From Streptantibioticus_C sp963761325 (GTDB lineage Bacteria > Actinomycetota > Actinomycetes > Streptomycetales > Streptomycetaceae), in assembly GCA_963761325.1 (NCBI GenBank), contig CAVXGZ010000003.1, positions 868,001 through 932,000 on the forward strand: DNA of 64,000 nucleotides, read 5' to 3'. The first letter of the stretch is position 1, and the number at the start of each line of letters is the position of its first letter. Under the pieces are notes generated by a model that was not told where the DNA came from, made no database searches, and saw only the letters and a list, made by a program, of their open reading frames with translations. Shown here in pieces: positions 53,976 through 62,887 of this stretch. The position numbers were made by a program, and so were the translations under genes.

Positions 53976-54809
53976 TCAGCGCAGCGCGTCCGCCAGCGCG
54001 CCGAGCAGCGCGACCACCGCCTCGGGACCGGGCAGCACCAGGTCCGCGCGGGCCGACAGCCGGGGCACCTCGGTCGCCGCGCTCGCCACCAGGACGCCGG
54101 GCACGCCCTGCCCGCGCAGCCGGTCCACCGCGTCGAACGCGGCCAGGTCGCCGAGGTCGTCGCCCGCGTACAGGACCGCGCGGGCGCCGGCCTGCCGCAC
54201 GTACGCGGCCAGCGCGACGCCCTTGTCCATGCCGGGCGGCCGCAGTTCGAGCACCATGCTGCCCGGCTCCAGCAGCAGGGCGTGCCGCTCGGCCAGCTCG
54301 CGCATCGGCTCGCTCAACGCCTCGAACGCGCCGGCCGGATCGGCCGCCCGGCGGGTGTGGACGGCGACCGCGCGGCCGCCCTTCTCCTCGATCCAGGTGC
54401 CCTCCGGGGCCGCCGACCGGGCCAGCAGTTCGGGGAGTTCGGCCCGCGCGGCGGTGACCCCTGGGTGGTCGCCGGGGGTGTCCAGCACGCCGGTCGCCGC
54501 GTCCCACCGCTCGGCGCCGTAGTGGCCGAGCACCACGAGCCCGTCGATGCCGGTGAGGCCGCCGTACTCCACCGCGGTCGCGGCCGGCCGGCCGGTCAGC
54601 ACGACCACCGACCCCAGCCGGGGCGCCAGCGCCCGCAGGGCGGGCACCGCGCCGGGATGCGCCCGGGCCTGCTGCGGATCGGCGACTATCGGGGCGAGCG
54701 TGCCGTCGAAGTCGAGCACGACGACGGACTCGCCCGGCGCCGCGAGCAGCGCGGCCAGGCCCTCGCGGCCTCGCGGGGTCCGCGGCACGGGGAGCGGATG
54801 ACGACCCAT
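53976..54809 (-). CDS. otsB: trehalose-6-phosphate phosphatase
   Basis: The 277-residue HAD-family protein has the nucleophile motif VLDFDGTLAPI, the VLTGRP motif II region, and the YAGDDLGDLAAFDAV motif IV. EEKGGRAVAVHTR is typical of trehalose phosphatases. It removes phosphate from trehalose-6-phosphate made by OtsA. The ATG at 54809 gives the expected length. It converges on otsA. Confidence 0.93.
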   Translation of the reverse strand: MGRHPLPVPRTPRGREGLAALLAAPGESVVVLDFDGTLAPIVADPQQARAHPGAVPALRALAPRLGSVVVLTGRPAATAVEYGGLTGIDGLVVLGHYGAERWDAATGVLDTPGDHPGVTAARAELPELLARSAAPEGTWIEEKGGRAVAVHTRRAADPAGAFEALSEPMRELAERHALLLEPGSMVLELRPPGMDKGVALAAYVRQAGARAVLYAGDDLGDLAAFDAVDRLRGQGVPGVLVASAATEVPRLSARADLVLPGPEAVVALLGALADALR

Positions 54810-54840
54810 ACGGGCGACCCTACCGGCCGGCCCGGCCGCC

Positions 54841-55074
54841 TCACCGCTGCCGGCGGCGCGCTTCCCTGGCCTCCCGCAGCCGGTGGACGGTGCCGGGCGC
54901 GTGCTCCAGCGCGCGCGGATCGTCCAGCAGCGCGTTGAGCAGCTGGTAGTACAAGGTGGGCGAGATGCCGAGCCGCTCGCGGATGGCGCGTTCGCGCACG
55001 CCGGCCGCCGGCCACTGCCGCCCCGCCAGGTCCAGCACGGCCCGGTCGCGTTCGGAAAGCCCCTCCTCGTCCAC
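54841..55074 (-). CDS. DUF3263 protein
   Basis: The 77-residue protein follows the DUF3263 pattern: LSERDRAVLDLAGRQWPAAG, RERAIRERLGISPTLYYQLL and the basic end. The middle looks like a helix-turn-helix. Function is unknown; such genes flank the nag and ots loci in streptomycetes. A TAACGT box 7 bases before the GTG suggests leaderless translation. It is transcribed toward otsB. Confidence 0.85.
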   Translation of the reverse strand: MDEEGLSERDRAVLDLAGRQWPAAGVRERAIRERLGISPTLYYQLLNALLDDPRALEHAPGTVHRLREAREARRRQR

Positions 55075-55155
55075 ATCCGAGACGTTACTCCGGGCATCCG
55101 ACGGAGAACCATGGAGTACGTACCCCGGTCTCCGGAACCCGAGGAGTCGTCGCCC

Positions 55156-56085
55156 ATGACCGCCGAGCACACGTCCACCGGTCCGTCCCGCACCGCCGCC
55201 GAGATCGCCACCCAGCCCGCCCTGTGGCGCCGCGCCGCCCGGCTGGCGCCCGACGCGGCGGGCCTGCCCGGCCGCGGCGAGCGCGTCGCGGTGACCGGCT
55301 GCGGCACCTCGTGGTTCATGGCGCAGGCGTACGCGGCGCTGCGCGAGGCGGCCGGCCAGGGCGAGACGGACGCGTTCGCGTCGTCGGAGTTCCCGCGCGG
55401 CCGTTCGTACGACCGGGTGGTGGCGATCACCCGGAGCGGTACGACCACCGAAGTGCTCGAACTGCTCGGCGCGCTGCGCGGCGCCACCCCCACGACCGCG
55501 CTGACCGCCGGCCCGGCCACCCCGGTCGCGACCGCGGCCGACCAGGTCGTCGCGCTCGACTGGGCCGACGAGGAGTCGGTCGTCCAGACGCGTTTCGCGA
55601 CCACCGCGCTGGCCCTGCTGCGGGCCGCCCTGGAGGCGGCCGGCCCGCTGCCGGAGGGGGTCGGCCGGGTCGAGGTCGCGGCGGACGACTGCGCGCTCGC
55701 CCTCGCCGAGCCGCTGCCGCGCCCGGCACTCGCCGCCGGCCAGGTCACCTTCCTCGGCGCCGGCTGGACGTACGGGCTCGCGCAGGAGGCGGCGCTGAAG
55801 ATGCGGGAGGCCGCCGGCGCCTGGACCGAGGCGTATCCCGCGATGGAGTACCGGCACGGCCCGATCGCCGTCGCCGGGCCCGGCCGGGTGACCTGGGCGA
55901 TCGGACCGGTGCCGGCCGGGCTCGCCGCCGAGGTGCGGCGCGCCGGCGGCACGCTGGTGAGCTGCCCGCTCGACCCGATGGCCGACCTGGTGCGCGCCCA
56001 GCGGCTCGCCGTGGCCGCCGCGCGCTCCCGGGGCCAGGACCCCGACCGGCCCAGGAACCTGACCCGCAGCGTGATCCTCAACTGA
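55156..56085 (+). CDS. SIS-domain sugar-phosphate isomerase
   Basis: The 309-residue protein has two SIS domains: VAVTGCGTSWFMAQAYAALR and VVAITRSGTTTEVLELL in the first, and VTFLGAGWTYGLAQEAALKM in the second, like the isomerase half of GlmS and AgaS. With nagK and nagA after it, it probably acts on amino-sugar phosphates (galactosamine- or glucosamine-6-phosphate). The ATG at 55156 has GAGGAG 9 bases upstream; an ATG at 55111 is in frame. Confidence 0.88.
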   Translation: MTAEHTSTGPSRTAAEIATQPALWRRAARLAPDAAGLPGRGERVAVTGCGTSWFMAQAYAALREAAGQGETDAFASSEFPRGRSYDRVVAITRSGTTTEVLELLGALRGATPTTALTAGPATPVATAADQVVALDWADEESVVQTRFATTALALLRAALEAAGPLPEGVGRVEVAADDCALALAEPLPRPALAAGQVTFLGAGWTYGLAQEAALKMREAAGAWTEAYPAMEYRHGPIAVAGPGRVTWAIGPVPAGLAAEVRRAGGTLVSCPLDPMADLVRAQRLAVAAARSRGQDPDRPRNLTRSVILN

Positions 56086-56108
56086 CCCGGAAAGCCCGCG
56101 ACGGCGCC

Positions 56109-56124
56109 GGTGGACTAGACCTCT
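56109..56124 (+). promoter_or_regulatory. DasR-like (dre) site before nagK
   Basis: GGTGGACTAGACCTCT matches 13 of 16 positions of the DasR operator AGTGGTCTAGACCACT. It lies 28 bases before the nagK start. DasR represses amino-sugar genes and is relieved by glucosamine-6-phosphate. Confidence 0.65.
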
Positions 56125-56152
56125 CCCGGGACCGCAGGCCAGACTGGACCAC

Positions 56153-57085
56153 GTGAGACACGTCATCGCCCTCGATGTGGGCGGCACCGGGATGAAGGCC
56201 GCCCTCGTCGGCACCGACGGCGGGCTGCTGCACCAGGCCCGCCGCCCGACCGGGCGCGAGCGCGGTCCGGACGCCGTGGTGGCGTCGGTCGTGGAGTTCG
56301 CCGAGGCGCTGCGGGCCCACGGGTTGCGGGAGTTCGGCGAGCCGGCCGCCGCGGCCGGGATCGCCGTGCCCGGCATCGTGGACGACGCGAACGGGGTGGC
56401 CGGCTACTCGGCGAACCTCGGCTGGCGGGACGTGCCGCTGCGCGCGCTGCTGGCCCAGCGGCTCGGGGACCTGCCGGTGGCGCTCGGCCACGACCTGCGG
56501 TGCGGCGGGCTGGCCGAGGGCCGGCTCGGCGCCGGGCGCGGCCGGGACCGCTTCCTGTTCGTGGCGCTCGGCACCGGCATCGCCGCGGCGATCGGGGTGG
56601 ACGGCCGCATCGAGCCGGGCGCGAACGGCTGCGCGGGCGAGATCGGCCACGTCGTGGTGCGGCCGGGCGGCCGGGTCTGCCCGTGCGGGCGCACCGGCTG
56701 CCTGGAGACCGTCTCGTCCGCGGCCTCCGTGACCCGCGAGTGGGCGCTGGCCGGCGGCGGTCCTGAGGCGACCGCGGCGGACTGCGCGAGCGCGGTGGCG
56801 GCCGGCGACCCGGCGGCCGTGCGGGTGTGGACCGAGGCGGTCGACGCGCTGGCCGACGGGCTGGTGACGGCGGTGACGGTGCTCGACCCGGGGGTGGTGA
56901 TCGTCGGCGGGGGGCTGGCGGAGGCCGGCGAGACCTTGTTCGGGCCGCTGCGCGACGCGGTCCGGCGACGGCTGACGTTCGAAACGTTTCCTCAGATCGT
57001 GCCGGCGGCCCTCGGGGACGCCGCAGGATGCCTGGGCGCGGGACTGCTCGCCTGGGACCGACTCTCCGTGGAGGTATCCGGCTGA
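56153..57085 (+). CDS. nagK: N-acetylglucosamine kinase (ROK family)
   Basis: The 310-residue ROK kinase phosphorylates N-acetylglucosamine. It shows the phosphate motif ALDVGGTGMKAALVG, the catalytic-loop region VALGHDLRCGG, GTGIAAAIGVDG and the zinc-binding ROK signature VCPCGRTGCLET. The GTG at 56153 is chosen because it gives the family start. Its stop overlaps the nagA start by one base (TGATG). Confidence 0.92.
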   Translation: MRHVIALDVGGTGMKAALVGTDGGLLHQARRPTGRERGPDAVVASVVEFAEALRAHGLREFGEPAAAAGIAVPGIVDDANGVAGYSANLGWRDVPLRALLAQRLGDLPVALGHDLRCGGLAEGRLGAGRGRDRFLFVALGTGIAAAIGVDGRIEPGANGCAGEIGHVVVRPGGRVCPCGRTGCLETVSSAASVTREWALAGGGPEATAADCASAVAAGDPAAVRVWTEAVDALADGLVTAVTVLDPGVVIVGGGLAEAGETLFGPLRDAVRRRLTFETFPQIVPAALGDAAGCLGAGLLAWDRLSVEVSG

Positions 57086-58245
57086 TGGCCGCCGCACACA
57101 GCAACAGCAAGCGCGAGGTCCTCCACGGGGCACGCGTGGTCCTGCCGTCGGGCGTCGTGCGGGACGCCCTGCCGGTCGAGGGGGACCGGATCGCGGCGCC
57201 GCGCCCGGACGAGCCGGGCACGGTGGACCTGTCGGGGCACTGGATCGTGCCGGGCTTCGTCGACCTGCACGTGCACGGCGGCGGCGGCGCGTCGTTCTCC
57301 TCGGGCAGCGTGCCGGAGGCGCTGACGGTGATCGGCACGCACCGCGCGCACGGCACGACGACGATGCTGGCGTCCACGGTCACCGGCGAACTGGACGACC
57401 TCGCCCGGCAGGCCGGCGCGCTGTCGGAGCTGGTGGAGCAGGGCGAGCTGGCCGGGCTGCACTTCGAGGGGCCGTTCATCTCGCCGCACCGCTGCGGCGC
57501 GCACCAGCCCTCGCTGCTGCGCCACCCCGCCCCGTCGGACGTGCGCAAGCTGATCGAGGCGGCCCGGGGCACCGCGCGGATGCTGACGCTGGCGCCCGAA
57601 CTGCCCGGCGGCCTGGAGTCGGTGCGGCTGCTGGTGGAGCAGGGCGTGCTGGCCGCGGTGGGCCACACCGACGGCGACTACGCGGCGACGCTGGCCGCGG
57701 TGCGGGCCGGCGCCTCGGTGGCGACGCACCTGTTCAACGCGATGCCCGGGCTCGGGCACCGCACGCCGGGCCCGGTGGTGGCGCTGCTGGAGGACGAGCG
57801 GGTGACCGTCGAGCTGATCAACGACGGCACCCACCTGCACCCGGCGGTGCTGGAGTTGGCGTACCGCTCGGCGGGCGCGGACCGGGTGGCGTTCATCACC
57901 GACGCCATGGGCGCGGCCGGGATGGGCGACGGCCGCTACCCGCTCGGGCCGATGGAGGTCGAGGTCACCGACGGGGTGGCCCGGCTGGTGGAGGGCGGCT
58001 CGATCGCGGGCTCGACGCTCACGCTGGACGTGGCGTTCCGCCGGGCGGTGACGGTGGACGGTCTTGCGGTGCCGGACGTGGTGCGGGCGATCTCGGCCAA
58101 TCCGGCGAAGCTGCTGGGGCGCTACGACACCGTCGGCTCGCTGGAGCCGGGCAAGTTCGCCGACCTGGTGGTGCTGGACGAGGACTTCGGGCTGGCCGGC
58201 GTGATGCGGCGCGGCGGGTGGCTGGTGCGGCCGGCGGGGGTTTAG
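57085..58245 (+). CDS. nagA: N-acetylglucosamine-6-phosphate deacetylase
   Basis: The 386-residue amidohydrolase removes the acetyl group from GlcNAc-6-phosphate, giving glucosamine-6-phosphate, the DasR effector. It has the metal motif VDLHVHGGGG, the GLHFEGPFISPH motif, VGHTDGDYAATLAA and HLFNAMPGLGHR. The ATG at 57085 is coupled to nagK. It can process both chitin-derived and MurQ-derived sugar phosphate. Confidence 0.95.
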   Translation: MAAAHSNSKREVLHGARVVLPSGVVRDALPVEGDRIAAPRPDEPGTVDLSGHWIVPGFVDLHVHGGGGASFSSGSVPEALTVIGTHRAHGTTTMLASTVTGELDDLARQAGALSELVEQGELAGLHFEGPFISPHRCGAHQPSLLRHPAPSDVRKLIEAARGTARMLTLAPELPGGLESVRLLVEQGVLAAVGHTDGDYAATLAAVRAGASVATHLFNAMPGLGHRTPGPVVALLEDERVTVELINDGTHLHPAVLELAYRSAGADRVAFITDAMGAAGMGDGRYPLGPMEVEVTDGVARLVEGGSIAGSTLTLDVAFRRAVTVDGLAVPDVVRAISANPAKLLGRYDTVGSLEPGKFADLVVLDEDFGLAGVMRRGGWLVRPAGV

Positions 58246-58274
58246 CGCGCCGCGCGGCCTGGGACGCTGTAGCG

Positions 58275-58296
58275 GCGGCGGCACGGGGGCCGCCGC
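58275..58296 (+). terminator. hairpin between nagA and the aldolase gene
   Basis: GCGGCGGC (58275-58282) pairs with GCCGCCGC (58289-58296) over 8 bp with a 6-base loop. It may end the nag transcript or reduce read-through into the aldolase gene. Confidence 0.5.
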
Positions 58297-58335
58297 GGAT
58301 CCGTTCCGGGACACGCGCCACCTGTGGGGACCGCC

Positions 58336-59178
58336 ATGCCGCTCGTCACGACCGGTGAACTGCTCGCCGCGGCCCGGCGCCGCGGTGCCGGGCTCGCCGC
58401 GTTCAACGTCATCACGCTGGAGCACGCCGAGGCGGTCGCGGCCGGCGCGGAGGCGGCCGGCACGGCCGCGGTGCTGCAGATCAGCGAGAACGCGGTCCGC
58501 TTCCACGGCGGACGCCTCGGCCCGCTGGCCGTCGCCGCCGCGCAGACCGCACGGGAGTCGGCCGCCGCGCTCTCCCTGCACCTGGACCACGTCACCGAGG
58601 CCGCGCTGCTGCGCCTGGCACCCCAGCACGGCTTCTCCTCGGTCATGTTCGACGCCTCCCGGCTGCCGTACGAGGAGAACGTCGAGGCGACCGCGGACGC
58701 GGTGCGCTGGGGCCGCGCGCACGGCGTCCTGGTGGAGGCGGAACTCGGCGCGGTCGGCGGGAAGGCGGGCGACGCGCACACGCCCGGGGTGCGCACCGAC
58801 CCGGCGCAGGCCGCCGCGTACACCGCCGCGACCGGGGTGGACGCGCTGGCGGTCGCGGTCGGCAGCACGCACGCGATGACCGAGCGGACGGCCGCGCTCG
58901 ACCACGAACTGATCGGGCGGCTGCGGGCGGCCGTGCCGGTGCCGCTGGTGCTGCACGGTTCGTCGGGCGTGCCGGACGAGGAGATCCGGCGGGCGGTGGC
59001 GGCCGGCGTGGTGAAGGTCAACGTGGGCACCGCGCTCAACACCGCGTTCACCGGCGAGGTGCGCGGCCGGCTCGCCGCGCACCCGGAGGTGGTCGACCCG
59101 CGCGCCTACCTGGCCGCGGCGCGCGAGGCGATGGCCGAGACGGTGGCGGCGTTCCTGAAGGTGGTCACCGCCGGCTGA
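58336..59178 (+). CDS. class II fructose/tagatose-bisphosphate aldolase
   Basis: The 280-residue protein has the class II aldolase pattern: LAAFNVITLEHAEAVAAGAE, SLHLDHVTEAALL with zinc-site His, and LVLHGSSGVPDEEIRRAV, KVNVGTALN at the phosphate loop. GatY/KbaY-type members cleave tagatose-1,6-bisphosphate in galactosamine use, so with the SIS isomerase and nagA it would complete an amino-sugar route. The ATG at 58336 is preferred to a GTG at 58324. Confidence 0.9.
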   Translation: MPLVTTGELLAAARRRGAGLAAFNVITLEHAEAVAAGAEAAGTAAVLQISENAVRFHGGRLGPLAVAAAQTARESAAALSLHLDHVTEAALLRLAPQHGFSSVMFDASRLPYEENVEATADAVRWGRAHGVLVEAELGAVGGKAGDAHTPGVRTDPAQAAAYTAATGVDALAVAVGSTHAMTERTAALDHELIGRLRAAVPVPLVLHGSSGVPDEEIRRAVAAGVVKVNVGTALNTAFTGEVRGRLAAHPEVVDPRAYLAAAREAMAETVAAFLKVVTAG

Positions 59179-59191
59179 CGCCGGACGGCGG

Positions 59192-60169
59192 TCAGGACCA
59201 GCCGGTGGGCCGCTGGGACGGGTTCACCGTCAGGCCGAAGCGGTCCAGGTTGTAGTGGCACACGTCGCCGTTGCCGCAGGTGAGCGCGATGGTGTTGGCG
59301 CCCTTCTGCAGGTCGACCGAGACGTAGGAGGTGAACCACTGGTCCCAGTTGCCGGTGGTGCCGTAGTCCTTGAGGTTGATCTTGGAGTCGAGCGGCTTGC
59401 CGTTGACCACGACGGTGGTCATGGCGGGGTCGGCCTGGGCGTTGGCGTAGCGCACCCACAGGGTGTACGTGCCGGCCTTGGCCAGCGTGGCGTTCCAGCT
59501 CGCGGTGGCGCCGGGGGTGCTCATGCCGTCGACGAACACGCCGTTGGGGCCCTTGGCGCCCTGGTGGTTGTTGTCGGTCTTGGCGCCGCCGGAGAGCGTG
59601 ACCGCGGCGGCGAACTGCTGCGGCAGCCCGGCGTTGGGATCCGCGGGGGCGGTGGTGCCGGACGGCTGCGTGGCGGCCGTGCTCGGCGCGGCGCCGGTGC
59701 CGCCCGCCTGCGGGCCGCCCTTGCCGCCGCTCACCACGGCGATGACGATCCCGACCGCGACCACCACGACGACCGCGATCGCGCCGATCATCAGGCCGCG
59801 GCGGTTGCCGCCGCCGGTGTCCCGGGAGCCGCCGCCGTGCCCGCCGGGGTGGCCGATGCGCTGCGTCTGGTCGGCGGAGCCGTAGGGCGCCTGCTGCTGG
59901 GTGTACCCCTGCTGCTGGTACCCGGGCTGCTGGCCGTAGGGCTGCTGCGGCTGCTGCTGGGTCTGCTGCTGCGGGGGCGGGTAGCCGTAGCCGCCGCCCT
60001 GCTGGGGCGCCTGGCGGCGCTCGCCGACCCGGGTCACCTGGTGGTACGAGGTACGGGGCACCCCGGGGCGGTCCGCCGCGGGTGCGCTCTGCTCGCCGTC
60101 GCCGCGGTACAGGTACCCGAACGGGTCGTCTTCCCCGGACTCGGGCGTGCCGTTGTTGCCGGCGGTCAT
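59192..60169 (-). CDS. membrane protein with external CBM35-like domain
   Basis: The 325-residue protein has a Gln/Pro/Tyr-rich cytoplasmic part (about residues 30-120), one transmembrane helix (LMIGAIAVVVVVAVGIVIAVV), a Thr/Ala/Pro-rich linker and a C-terminal beta-sandwich domain: ASWNATLAKAGTYTLWVRYAN, TTVVVNGKPLDS, WDQWFTSYVSVDLQKGANTI. That last part matches carbohydrate-binding modules of the CBM35/CBM6 type, so it probably binds cell-wall or extracellular glycan. The cytoplasmic tail is low-complexity. Confidence 0.8.
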   Translation of the reverse strand: MTAGNNGTPESGEDDPFGYLYRGDGEQSAPAADRPGVPRTSYHQVTRVGERRQAPQQGGGYGYPPPQQQTQQQPQQPYGQQPGYQQQGYTQQQAPYGSADQTQRIGHPGGHGGGSRDTGGGNRRGLMIGAIAVVVVVAVGIVIAVVSGGKGGPQAGGTGAAPSTAATQPSGTTAPADPNAGLPQQFAAAVTLSGGAKTDNNHQGAKGPNGVFVDGMSTPGATASWNATLAKAGTYTLWVRYANAQADPAMTTVVVNGKPLDSKINLKDYGTTGNWDQWFTSYVSVDLQKGANTIALTCGNGDVCHYNLDRFGLTVNPSQRPTGWS

Positions 60170-60296
60170 CGACTGCTCACTCCCCACTGCGTCCGATCGT
60201 CGAGGGACCGGACAAGACTGGACCCGCGCGAGCCTACCTCGATCCGGTGAACCCGTGCGTACGGGTGATCGGACACTCGTGCGGCGCGCCGGAGGG

Positions 60297-61973
60297 TCAG
60301 CCCGCTCTGCGCTGCTGTTTGCCGCGCCGTTTCTGGTCGTACATCCGCTGGTCGGCGCAGTGCAGCACCTCGTCGACCGTCATCCCGCAGCCCGCCCAGC
60401 CGACGCCGAAGCTCGCGCCGACTCGAACAGCGCGGCCCTCGACCCGGATCGGCGGCAGGATCGCGTTGCGCAGCCGGACCGCGAGGTCCTGCGCGTCCTC
60501 CTGGTCCAGGCCGTCGGCGAGCACCACGAACTCGTCGCCGCCGAGCCGGGCCACGGTGTCGCCGTCCCGCACCACGCTGGTCAGCCGGCGGGCGACCTCG
60601 ACGAGCACCGCGTCGCCGGTGTGGTGGCCGAAGCGGTCGTTGATCGACTTGAAGCCGTCCAGGTCGCAGAAGAGCACCGCGAGCCCCTTGCCGGGCGTGC
60701 CGTGCCCGGGGGCGTCCCGCAGCACCGCCGGGTCGACCGCGTGCACGTGCGGGTCGTAGGCGAGCGAGGGCGCCGGGAACTCGTAGCCGAACTCGTCGAC
60801 CTCGCCCCGCGGTCCCTCGCCGGGCGGCATCTCCGGCTCCTCGGGCAGGTAGGGGCGCGAGCAGAGCCGGGAGCTGAGCCGGGAGCGCAGTTCGGCGCCG
60901 TTGGGCAGCCCGGTCAGCGAGTCGTGGCTGGCGCGGTGCGCGAGGGCGATCTCGTGCCGCTTGCGCTCCTCGATGTCCTCGACGTGGCTGAGCAGCAGCC
61001 GCGGTCCGTCCGCGGTGTCGGCGACCACCGAGTTGCGCATCGAGACCCACAGGTAGCTGCCGTCCCGCCGGGCCAGCCGCAACTCCGCGCGCCCGCCCTC
61101 GGCGGAGGTGCGCAGCAGCTTGTCGCGGTCGTCGGGGTGCACGAGGTCGGCGAAGGCGTAGCGGCGCATCACGGAGGCGGGCCGGCCCAGCATCCGGCAC
61201 AGCGCGTCGTTGGTGCGCACCAGCTTGCCCTGCCGGCCGGGCTCCTCGTCGGGCTGGTCGCCGTGGTGCTGGTCGCCGTCGAGTTCGGCGATGGCCATGC
61301 CGCTCGGCGCGTACTCGAACGCCTGCCGGAAGGACTCCTCGCTGGAGCGCAGGGCCTGCTGCTCGCGTTCCAGCCGGACCAGCGCGCGCTGCATGTTGGC
61401 GCGCAGCCGGGCGTTGCTGATCGCGATGCCGGCCTGGAAGGAGTACATCTGCAGCGCCTCGCGGGCCCAGGCGCCGGGCCGCCGTCCGTTGCTCGGCCGG
61501 TCCACCGAGATGACGCCGACCAGTTCGCGGCCGCCGGCGGGCGCGGCGTACATCGGCGCGAAGAGCCGGTCGTCGGGGTGCCACTCGTCGGGGAAGCGCG
61601 GCGGCGGGCCCTCGGTGCGCCACTGCGGCACGTCGTCGCCCTCCAGCATCCAGCCCTCGTCGTGCGGTATGAACCGCAGCGAGCCCCAGCGCTGGGCCAT
61701 CGACAGCCAGCGTTCCCACGAGGTGCGCGACCCGATCCGGCCGGCCAGCAGCGCCTCAGCCCCCGGGTCACCGGCGACGGCGGCCACGATCAGGTCGCCG
61801 TCCGGACGGACCAGGTTGACGGCGGACAGCTCGTAGCCCAGCCCGCCGACGACACCGTCGACGACCGCCTGGAGCGTGTCGGCCAGGCTGCGGGCGGTGT
61901 TGAGGTCCGCGACCACCTGGTGCAGCTGCCGCAGGGTCGCGAGGCGGACGTACGGCTCCGACTCGGTGTCCAT
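60297..61973 (-). CDS. cdgB: diguanylate cyclase (GAF-PAS-GGDEF)
   Basis: The 558-residue protein has a GAF domain (about 15-190, ELVGVISVDRPSNGRRPGAW), a PAS domain (about 200-330, WVSMRNSVVADTADGPRLLL) and a GGDEF domain (about 350-550). The active-site motif RLGGDEFVVL is intact and the inhibitory RxxD (RDGD) lies 5 residues before it, so feedback by c-di-GMP is expected. A loop of about 70 residues splits the GGDEF domain between DSLTGLPNG and LAVLFCDLDGFKS. It matches CdgB, a developmental c-di-GMP synthase of streptomycetes. Confidence 0.92.
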   Translation of the reverse strand: MDTESEPYVRLATLRQLHQVVADLNTARSLADTLQAVVDGVVGGLGYELSAVNLVRPDGDLIVAAVAGDPGAEALLAGRIGSRTSWERWLSMAQRWGSLRFIPHDEGWMLEGDDVPQWRTEGPPPRFPDEWHPDDRLFAPMYAAPAGGRELVGVISVDRPSNGRRPGAWAREALQMYSFQAGIAISNARLRANMQRALVRLEREQQALRSSEESFRQAFEYAPSGMAIAELDGDQHHGDQPDEEPGRQGKLVRTNDALCRMLGRPASVMRRYAFADLVHPDDRDKLLRTSAEGGRAELRLARRDGSYLWVSMRNSVVADTADGPRLLLSHVEDIEERKRHEIALAHRASHDSLTGLPNGAELRSRLSSRLCSRPYLPEEPEMPPGEGPRGEVDEFGYEFPAPSLAYDPHVHAVDPAVLRDAPGHGTPGKGLAVLFCDLDGFKSINDRFGHHTGDAVLVEVARRLTSVVRDGDTVARLGGDEFVVLADGLDQEDAQDLAVRLRNAILPPIRVEGRAVRVGASFGVGWAGCGMTVDEVLHCADQRMYDQKRRGKQQRRAG

Positions 61974-62100
61974 GTCACCCCCCCGGCGAGCCTTCCCGGA
62001 TCGACGCTGATTTTCCTGTATTCCTATCGTCCGACTTCCACAGCAACTGAATCACAGCGAGCAGCCCGACCGGTACACAGGGTCAACAATTACCTCTTCT

Positions 62101-62116
62101 TGTGACAGAGGTCACA
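62101..62116. promoter_or_regulatory. perfect Crp-type site between cdgB and the flavin reductase
   Basis: TGTGACAGAGGTCACA fits TGTGA-N6-TCACA exactly and is a 6-bp inverted repeat around AGAG. It is 128 bases from cdgB and 149 bases from the other gene. Streptomyces Crp binds sites of the GTG-N6-type class. Confidence 0.6.
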
Positions 62117-62264
62117 CCGGTACGTCAGAACTTGAATACACTCAGTGGTTTCGTGCGGAAAGCTTCTGGGGGGTCGGATTGGCAGAGTTGTTCGGGGGAT
62201 AGTACGGCATTCAACGGTGCCGTTCGCCGCCGGTCCGACGCGGAACGCCGCTAGCGTGCGAGGC

Positions 62265-62816
62265 GTGGCGCACCGAACGAATGCCGAGGAGAGCGAAGGC
62301 GTGCCTGATCCGCGGGCCACCGAGGAGGAGTTCCGGGCCGCGATGTCCCGGCTCGCGGCCGGGGTCTCGCTGCTGGCCGCCCACGACCCCGAGGAGGGAG
62401 TGGCCGGCGAGGACGTCGGGATGACCGCGACCGCTTTCCTGTCGGTCTCGCTCGACCCGCCGCTGGTGCTGGTCAGCGTGCGGACCGGGTCGCGGATGGA
62501 CGACGTGCTGGAGCGGCAGCCGCTGTGGGCGGTCTCCGTGCTGAGCGAGGAGCAACGCCAGATCGCCGGCCGGTTCGCCATGCGCGGCCGGCTCAGCGAC
62601 CGGCTGCTCTTCGCCGACCTCGGCGCGCGGCACGGTGCCGCCTCCGGCGCCCCGCTGGTCGGCGACGCGCTCGCGGTCGTCGAGTGCCGCACCCGGAGCC
62701 GGATCCCGGCCGGCGACCACACCCTGGTGCTCGGCGACGTGCTGACCGCCGGCACCCCGCACCCGGGGGCCCACCCGCTGGTGCACTTCAAGGGCCGCTA
62801 CCACGTGCTGGGCTGA
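62265..62816 (+). CDS. flavin reductase-like (FMN-binding split barrel) protein
   Basis: The 183-residue protein has the flavin reductase domain: RLAAGVSLLAAHDPEEG, GMTATAFLSVSLDPPLVLVS, and the C-terminal HPLVHFKGRYHVLG. It would reduce FMN or FAD with NAD(P)H for a partner oxygenase, none of which is adjacent. The GTG at 62265 follows a TAGCGT box by 7 bases; a GTG at 62301 with GAGGAG upstream is an alternative. It diverges from cdgB. Confidence 0.85.
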   Translation: MAHRTNAEESEGVPDPRATEEEFRAAMSRLAAGVSLLAAHDPEEGVAGEDVGMTATAFLSVSLDPPLVLVSVRTGSRMDDVLERQPLWAVSVLSEEQRQIAGRFAMRGRLSDRLLFADLGARHGAASGAPLVGDALAVVECRTRSRIPAGDHTLVLGDVLTAGTPHPGAHPLVHFKGRYHVLG

Positions 62817-62887
62817 CCTCGCGGCACGCCCGGCCGCGCGGGCCGCGGCGCGACACTCCGGGACGCGACGGGCCCGGGGCGCGCGGG

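Noticed and set aside
58275..58296. A riboswitch before the aldolase
   Set aside because: The gap holds only one simple GC hairpin without known aptamer motifs.
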